Shown here piece by piece: positions 59,446 to 64,000 of a stretch of 64,000 nt of DNA (positions within the stretch are counted from its first letter, which is position 1; the number at the start of each line of letters is the position of its first letter). Position numbers and translations under genes: made by a program. Origin of the DNA: Purshia tridentata (lineage: Eukaryota; Streptophyta; Magnoliopsida; Rosales; Rosaceae); contig QANT01002714.1 of NCBI GenBank assembly GCA_003254885.1, positions 1-64,000 of the forward strand, read 5' to 3'. The notes beneath the pieces were generated by a model. It ran no database searches. It had not been told where the DNA came from and saw only the letters and a program-made list of their open reading frames with translations.

Positions 59446-62400
59446 TCATTGCTTCAGCGAGTCAGAATGAGTTTGGCCTAACAAAATACAGAAAACGATA
59501 TCAGTTTTTCATTGGGAAAATTTGATATTGACTTGAGAAAAAAAGAAAAAAAAAAGAGAGAGAGCCACTACCTTAGTTTGCAATAAAAGATTATTAAAGA
59601 CAGTAAACTAAAAGAAATTAAAGACTTTGTTGCATGCTCTACAAATTCTTTTTTTCAAAAAGAAGAAGAATATAAAGCCACCACTTCAGTTGGCAAAAAG
59701 GGTTGCCAATATGCATAGACTCATAGAGTAATAAAAATAAGTTAAGAAACATCCAAATTTACCTGAACCAAGTGTGTTGGAGAGAGCTTGAATTGAGGTC
59801 TTAGTTTCATCTGACACTTCACCATTAACATTTGAATTAGCAGAAAGGGCCAATCCATTACTGTTGCGCATTATTTTAGCCCTTCTGGGAAAATTAAGGA
59901 AAATAACAAGAGTATAAATTAATAACTCAATTCAATTAGTAAAAGAGATATCTTTATCATGAGAGAAAAAAGAGATGCATGAAATATCCAAGCAACAGAA
60001 AATTCAAAGCTTATACCTGACCAATTTTTGTTTCAAGGTGCCAGTTTTCAGCTTTGATATCCCTTCAAAAACCACTTTAATTGTTATTTCCATTTCTATG
60101 GTTCATATTGTGCAGAAAAATATATTCATAAATTTCAGCGTTAAACACTCACCAGACTTTAAAGCCAAAGCTGAGGATGGTCTTCGATTGCCCCTCTCAG
60201 CTTTTATTAAGGCAATTACTGAATCAGCAGTAGGCCCCAAACCTTTTCTCCCCACCAGTTTCACTCCCAGCTTTTCACAGAGGTAATTCAACCTCATCTC
60301 ATCACCTCCTCGCACCTCTCTGAGCTCAAGGGCCTGCTGCCTTGATAACAAAGTGTAAACATGAAGCTGGTGCTGCTGATTAAAATGTGACTGAAGCTGC
60401 TGAAAAAGTAACTTATTCGAATGCTGTTGATCAGATTTTGAACCGTTATGACTCTTCTTCCGAGGGTCATTAAATGTCACCCTTAAAATTGCCGTTGACT
60501 TAGGATCAGCATTCTTTCGACCAAAAATAACAGAAAAACTCCCAAACTCCAAATCAGGTTCCCTAAATAAATCTGCAAGAAGGGAAGCACAGGAATGGGC
60601 ATTCTTTGATGGGCTCCTGTTAACCTTTATCCTCAGGGCTCTAGCATTAGCATAGTGAGCCATATTTGCAGCTTCCCTGAGCCCACTAAGAAAAGCTCCA
60701 TGCATGGTTGCAGGATATCTCCTATTGGTAGCTTCGCCAGCAAAGAAAAGTCGTCCATCTCCTACACTTTCGGCTAAAATATCATAATCATCTCCTGATG
60801 CCCCAACTGCAACATTAGAGTAAGAACCTAGGCTGAAGGGATCGCTTCCCCATCTGGTACAGACTGTTTGGATGGGCTCTGGGACACTAATTCCTTGCGG
60901 TTCATAAATACCTGCATACATTTATGCCAGCACCTCATAATAATTACTTTTTAATCAGCAGCTAACTGAATGGTTATTTTTTCTGGCCAAATGCTAACTT
61001 TATGGTTCAAATTCAACTACTTAAAAATTCACTACCACTGATGCTCAGAATAGTGATAGAAGATGGTCACAATTAAAAATAGTAAAACTACATAACCAGG
61101 TTAAGGGATTGTCTACCAAAATATATACAAAAACATAAAAAGCATAAGGAGTATCAAAATTGCCATTAAGTCTTTTGTAATATAGCAATAACTGGAAATC
61201 GTTTTTTGTTCATGAACATATTATATGAATAAATCACTAAAACATGAAGAATGATTTATTTAAATTTGTAGTCTGATATATGAGAACATAGCGTAAATTT
61301 ATGAAAATAGATTCAAGCCACAATATCATAAGCTAAATTGCTAAAATGAAAGGATTACCCTTGAGAATCTGAAGAACTCGGGTCACAGCATCCGTAGGCG
61401 GCATGCTCTCAAACTTATGTGCAGCTTCACCTGCTACTAAAGCAATTAAGAGGGGACCACCAGCAACTGTTGCATAGCTGTAAAACAGGAAAAACTCCCC
61501 TCGACGGCTTGGATCATCAGAAAGGTGGCCAAAGGTATCAAGATCTGTGCCCCAAAACACATGAGGAAAAAGCATTGCAACCTTATTCAACAGCCCGAAC
61601 CCCAACCTCTTTATTCCATCAAGCTTTCTCTGAGGCAACTCAGGAATAAACTTGATGGACCCACTCTTCAAAACCCCAAGTGGAACGGTGCACAAAGCCA
61701 TATCACCCTCAAAAACCTGGCCGCCAGCAATAACCTGTACTCCATCACTACCATACCTAATTGTGTGCACAGTTTTCTCATATAAGATCGGCACATTCTC
61801 TGCCAAAGCCTGAACCAGCCTTCCATTACCTCCAGGCAAGAAGCAATGGTCCCCTCCCATATCATACGGATCATCTTGGTCCCAAAATGCAAGTGAAAGT
61901 TTTGATATTAACCCTGCATTTGCATATTCCAAATTTGCAAGATGCCAATTAAACAAGTTCATCTCCTCAGCGTTCACTGCATCCCCATAAACCTGCCAGA
62001 ACGTTTCCAATGCTGCACCAAGAGACACATCAACTGAAACCCCTCCCATTAACTGCCTAAGCCTACTTGCCTTATCTAAGAGATGGTTAAAAGCAGTTTC
62101 CACTTTCATATCCATATCAGGATCTACAGGCTTCCCATCAAAACTATAAAGTGGGCACTTGTCTCTCACTTTATGAAGCATATAACCCAATTGGCGTGCA
62201 ACAATGCCAAGTGGGTTCCCTAATGTACCAGTTAAAACACTCCCACCTAAATCAGCCGCTGCTTGACATACCCTAATTCCTCCCTCCATTTTCTTTGTAT
62301 AGACCCGCCCACCCACACGCTTCCTACCCTCCAAAACAGTCACTTTATACCCAAAACGCATCATTTGCCTGGCAGCAGCCAGACCAGCAAGCCCAGCACC

Positions 62401-63117
62401 AATCACAATCACACTCCTTTTACTAGGTTCAGCTGGAATCTTCTCTTTGATGGCCGGCGCAACCCCGAAGTTAATATATCCATGTGAAACCAGATAATTA
62501 TATGTAGAGTCCAAAAGGGAATGATAATGTTTAGGTATTGAATCAATAAACACATCTTTTGTAACCCAATTCGACACATTTTCGCGCCATTTGGCGATGA
62601 TATGGTTCCGAATGAGGATGTAATTCACCTGCTCTATCCCCCCAATAACTCGAATAACCCCATAATCGATTTCCTCCTCGGTGAGGGAATCAGCAGGAAA
62701 ACCAGCCGATAGCGCAATCAGTGCCTCGGCCGTGGACTCCTTATTGATCACAATGATCTCGTCGGAGATATCCGGCACTGAATAATTAGTGTTTTCTACA
62801 TTGTGCCTAATTGGATGAGCTGAAATTGAGCTAGAAGAAGAAGAAGAAGCAAGACCGTTATTCTTACTGTTGAAAGCGCCGTTGGGAATCGGAGGTAAGT
62901 GAAACGACGTCGCAACGCGATGAGGCCTGCCTCGTCTCCGCTTCTTAGGGATCGTGAACGAAAGAAGATGAGCCGAGCCAGGGTTTTGGGTTGAGTTTGG
63001 ATTTGGCCCTGCGGTTGGGTTAGGTTTAGGGATAGGGTTTTCTGGGGGCACAAAGAGAGCGAATGGGATAGGAGGGAACGAAGAAAAATCGTCGGGGAAT
63101 TCGTTTGGTGGATTCAT
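59446..63117 (-). CDS. FLD: FLOWERING LOCUS D, LSD1/KDM1-type histone demethylase
   Basis: FLD is a flavin-dependent histone H3K4 demethylase-like protein of the autonomous flowering pathway that lowers FLC expression in Arabidopsis. Five exons (61359-63117, 60153-60911, 60017-60062, 59763-59884, 59446-59477) join in frame to 905 residues. The Pro/Ser-rich start (1 to about 120) is followed by a SWIRM domain (about 130-220) with [20 protein letters not shown] and [20 protein letters not shown]. The FAD-binding fold begins [19 protein letters not shown] (about 235). Amine-oxidase words are [35 protein letters not shown] and [19 protein letters not shown]. The tail [17 protein letters not shown] and [13 protein letters not shown] is FLD-specific and separates it from LDL1 and LDL2. 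The last exon (11 codons, QTHSDSLKQ) rests only on splice sites and frame and is the least certain part. Confidence 0.95.
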
Positions 63118-63397
63118 CGCTGTCCGTACTGGTTGTGGTAGTGGTGGTGGGGAAGAGTTACGTTGGAGGTGGCGAAGGAGGAGGGGAAAGGGACTGTTTG
63201 GCAGCCGAGAAAATTTTGCGCGGTTAACTGAATTAACGGGTTTCGGCTAAATACGGTTCAAGTCTTTAGCGGTAATTTTATTATGGGCCGCGGGGTTACC
63301 ATATCAGGCTTCTAATTGTTGGACCCATTGTTTGTTGGACCATGCATCAGAGTTTGATTAAGCAGGTTTTTATTCATACCCCCAAATTTGCTAATAA

Positions 63398-63689
63398 GGA
63401 CTCGTTTGACAGTTTTTTTAGAATTATCAAAAGTACTTTCAAATTAGTAAAAACGCTTTTGATAACGTTTGACAAAAATGTATATAAGTGCTTTTAGGTT
63501 ATAAAAGCATTTTTAAGGGGTTTTATGAGAAGCATCTGATAGGTGCTTTTATCAAGAAGCACTTTAAGTGCTTTTGCATGAACCACTTTAAATTTTTATA
63601 AAAATTTGTATGTATTTTTTTACAGAAGCGCTTTTAGCAAAAACGCTACTAAATAAAAACGCTTCTAAAAAACAGTGTCAAATAGGCCC
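63398..63689. mobile_element. Tourist-like (PIF/Harbinger) MITE upstream of FLD
   Basis: The left end GGACTCGTTTGACAGTTTTT pairs with the inverse of the right end GGGCCTATTTGACACTGTTT, both continuing TTTAGAA. The element of 292 bp is flanked by TAA at 63395-63397 and 63690-63692, the usual 3-bp target of this superfamily. The interior is rich in AAGTGCTTTT words and carries no gene. Confidence 0.75.
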
Positions 63690-63865
63690 TAAGACTCCTC
63701 GTGGACCTCGTCTCCTTTTTCCTTATAATTTTTAAAGCCTACCCCTTGAATAACTTGAAAAAAGAAAAATAGGTATCAAAAGATTTGCTTAAGTGTGGAA
63801 TATGTACTACAATTTTCATTAAAATTGGGGCTTAGAGAGTTGGACAAAATAAAATATGGGGTTTA

Positions 63866-63973
63866 GAGAACACTTTATTGGGTGTGGGATCACCACCTAT
63901 AAAATTATTTTATTAATTTTTATGTAATTAACCCTTTGGAGAACACTTTATTGGGTGTGGGATCACCACCTAT
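63866..63973 (+). repeat. 35-bp direct repeat, period 73
   Basis: GAGAACACTTTATTGGGTGT followed by GGGATCACCACCTAT occurs identically at 63866-63900 and 63939-63973 with an AT-rich spacer. It may continue as a tandem array beyond the window. Confidence 0.9.
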
Positions 63974-64000
63974 CTAATATCCATAGAAGACATCAGATTT

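Larger units (their letters stand above)
63118..64000. other. FLD upstream region
   Basis: The first 130 bases are the FLD leader and core promoter. A Tourist-like MITE (63398-63689) lies 281 bases upstream of the FLD start, and a 35-bp direct repeat near the window edge. No gene is seen. Confidence 0.6.

Overview
This is nuclear DNA from a dicot plant. The signs are GT-AG introns with AT-rich interiors, plastid transit peptides, and plant-only families (FLOWERING LOCUS D, ACR-type ACT proteins, RD19-type proteases, Ycf45/SPD1). The proteins read most like Rosaceae, perhaps Prunus, but that is an impression from memory and no search was run. All functions below come from motifs and recalled family sequences.

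Layout, left to right. 1-19.4 kb holds three housekeeping genes on the minus strand: UPM1 (siroheme synthesis, 3367-7012, frame interrupted in exon 1), SPD1/Ycf45-like plastid ATPase (11192-14718, nine exons, one intron with a U12-type donor) and an ACR9/10-like ACT protein (15828-19362). Between the first two lies a broken SKIP/SNW copy (7588-9075). Part of it sits inside a 1.95-kb Mutator-like element (8388-10339) with about 145-bp inverted arms and a perfect 9-bp target duplication, so the element is Pack-MULE-like.

21.2-34.4 kb is a fast-evolving block on the plus strand: an RD19-type cysteine protease, then a BAHD acyltransferase cluster with two intact genes (25192-26688, 27462-28999), two pseudogenes (23348-23835, 33351-34411) and a short remnant (29306-29391). 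An intact single-exon 3-hydroxyisobutyryl-CoA hydrolase (CHY1-like, C-terminal AKL) lies inside the cluster and is probably a retrogene.

36.6-64 kb is ordinary gene space: a Gag1-clamp (DUF4050) protein, ESCRT-III subunit VPS24 (with a GC-AG intron), serine carboxypeptidase SCPL47/48/49 type, a small plastid protein resembling DUF3783, U11/U12-31K of the minor spliceosome, a BORCS8-like protein and FLD. Small non-autonomous DNA transposons sit in a carboxypeptidase intron (hAT-like, 45662-46171), between genes (55181-55492) and upstream of FLD (Tourist-like, 63398-63689).

The genes form no shared pathway or operon. Their adjacency is ordinary plant gene order, apart from the tandem BAHD cluster and the transposon-linked SKIP debris. 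I found no tRNA, rRNA, CRISPR array or LTR element. The oddest structures are the SKIP-carrying element with its palindromic core, the interrupted UPM1, the U12-type intron candidate, and the precisely intronless BAHD pseudogene that keeps a TATA box.
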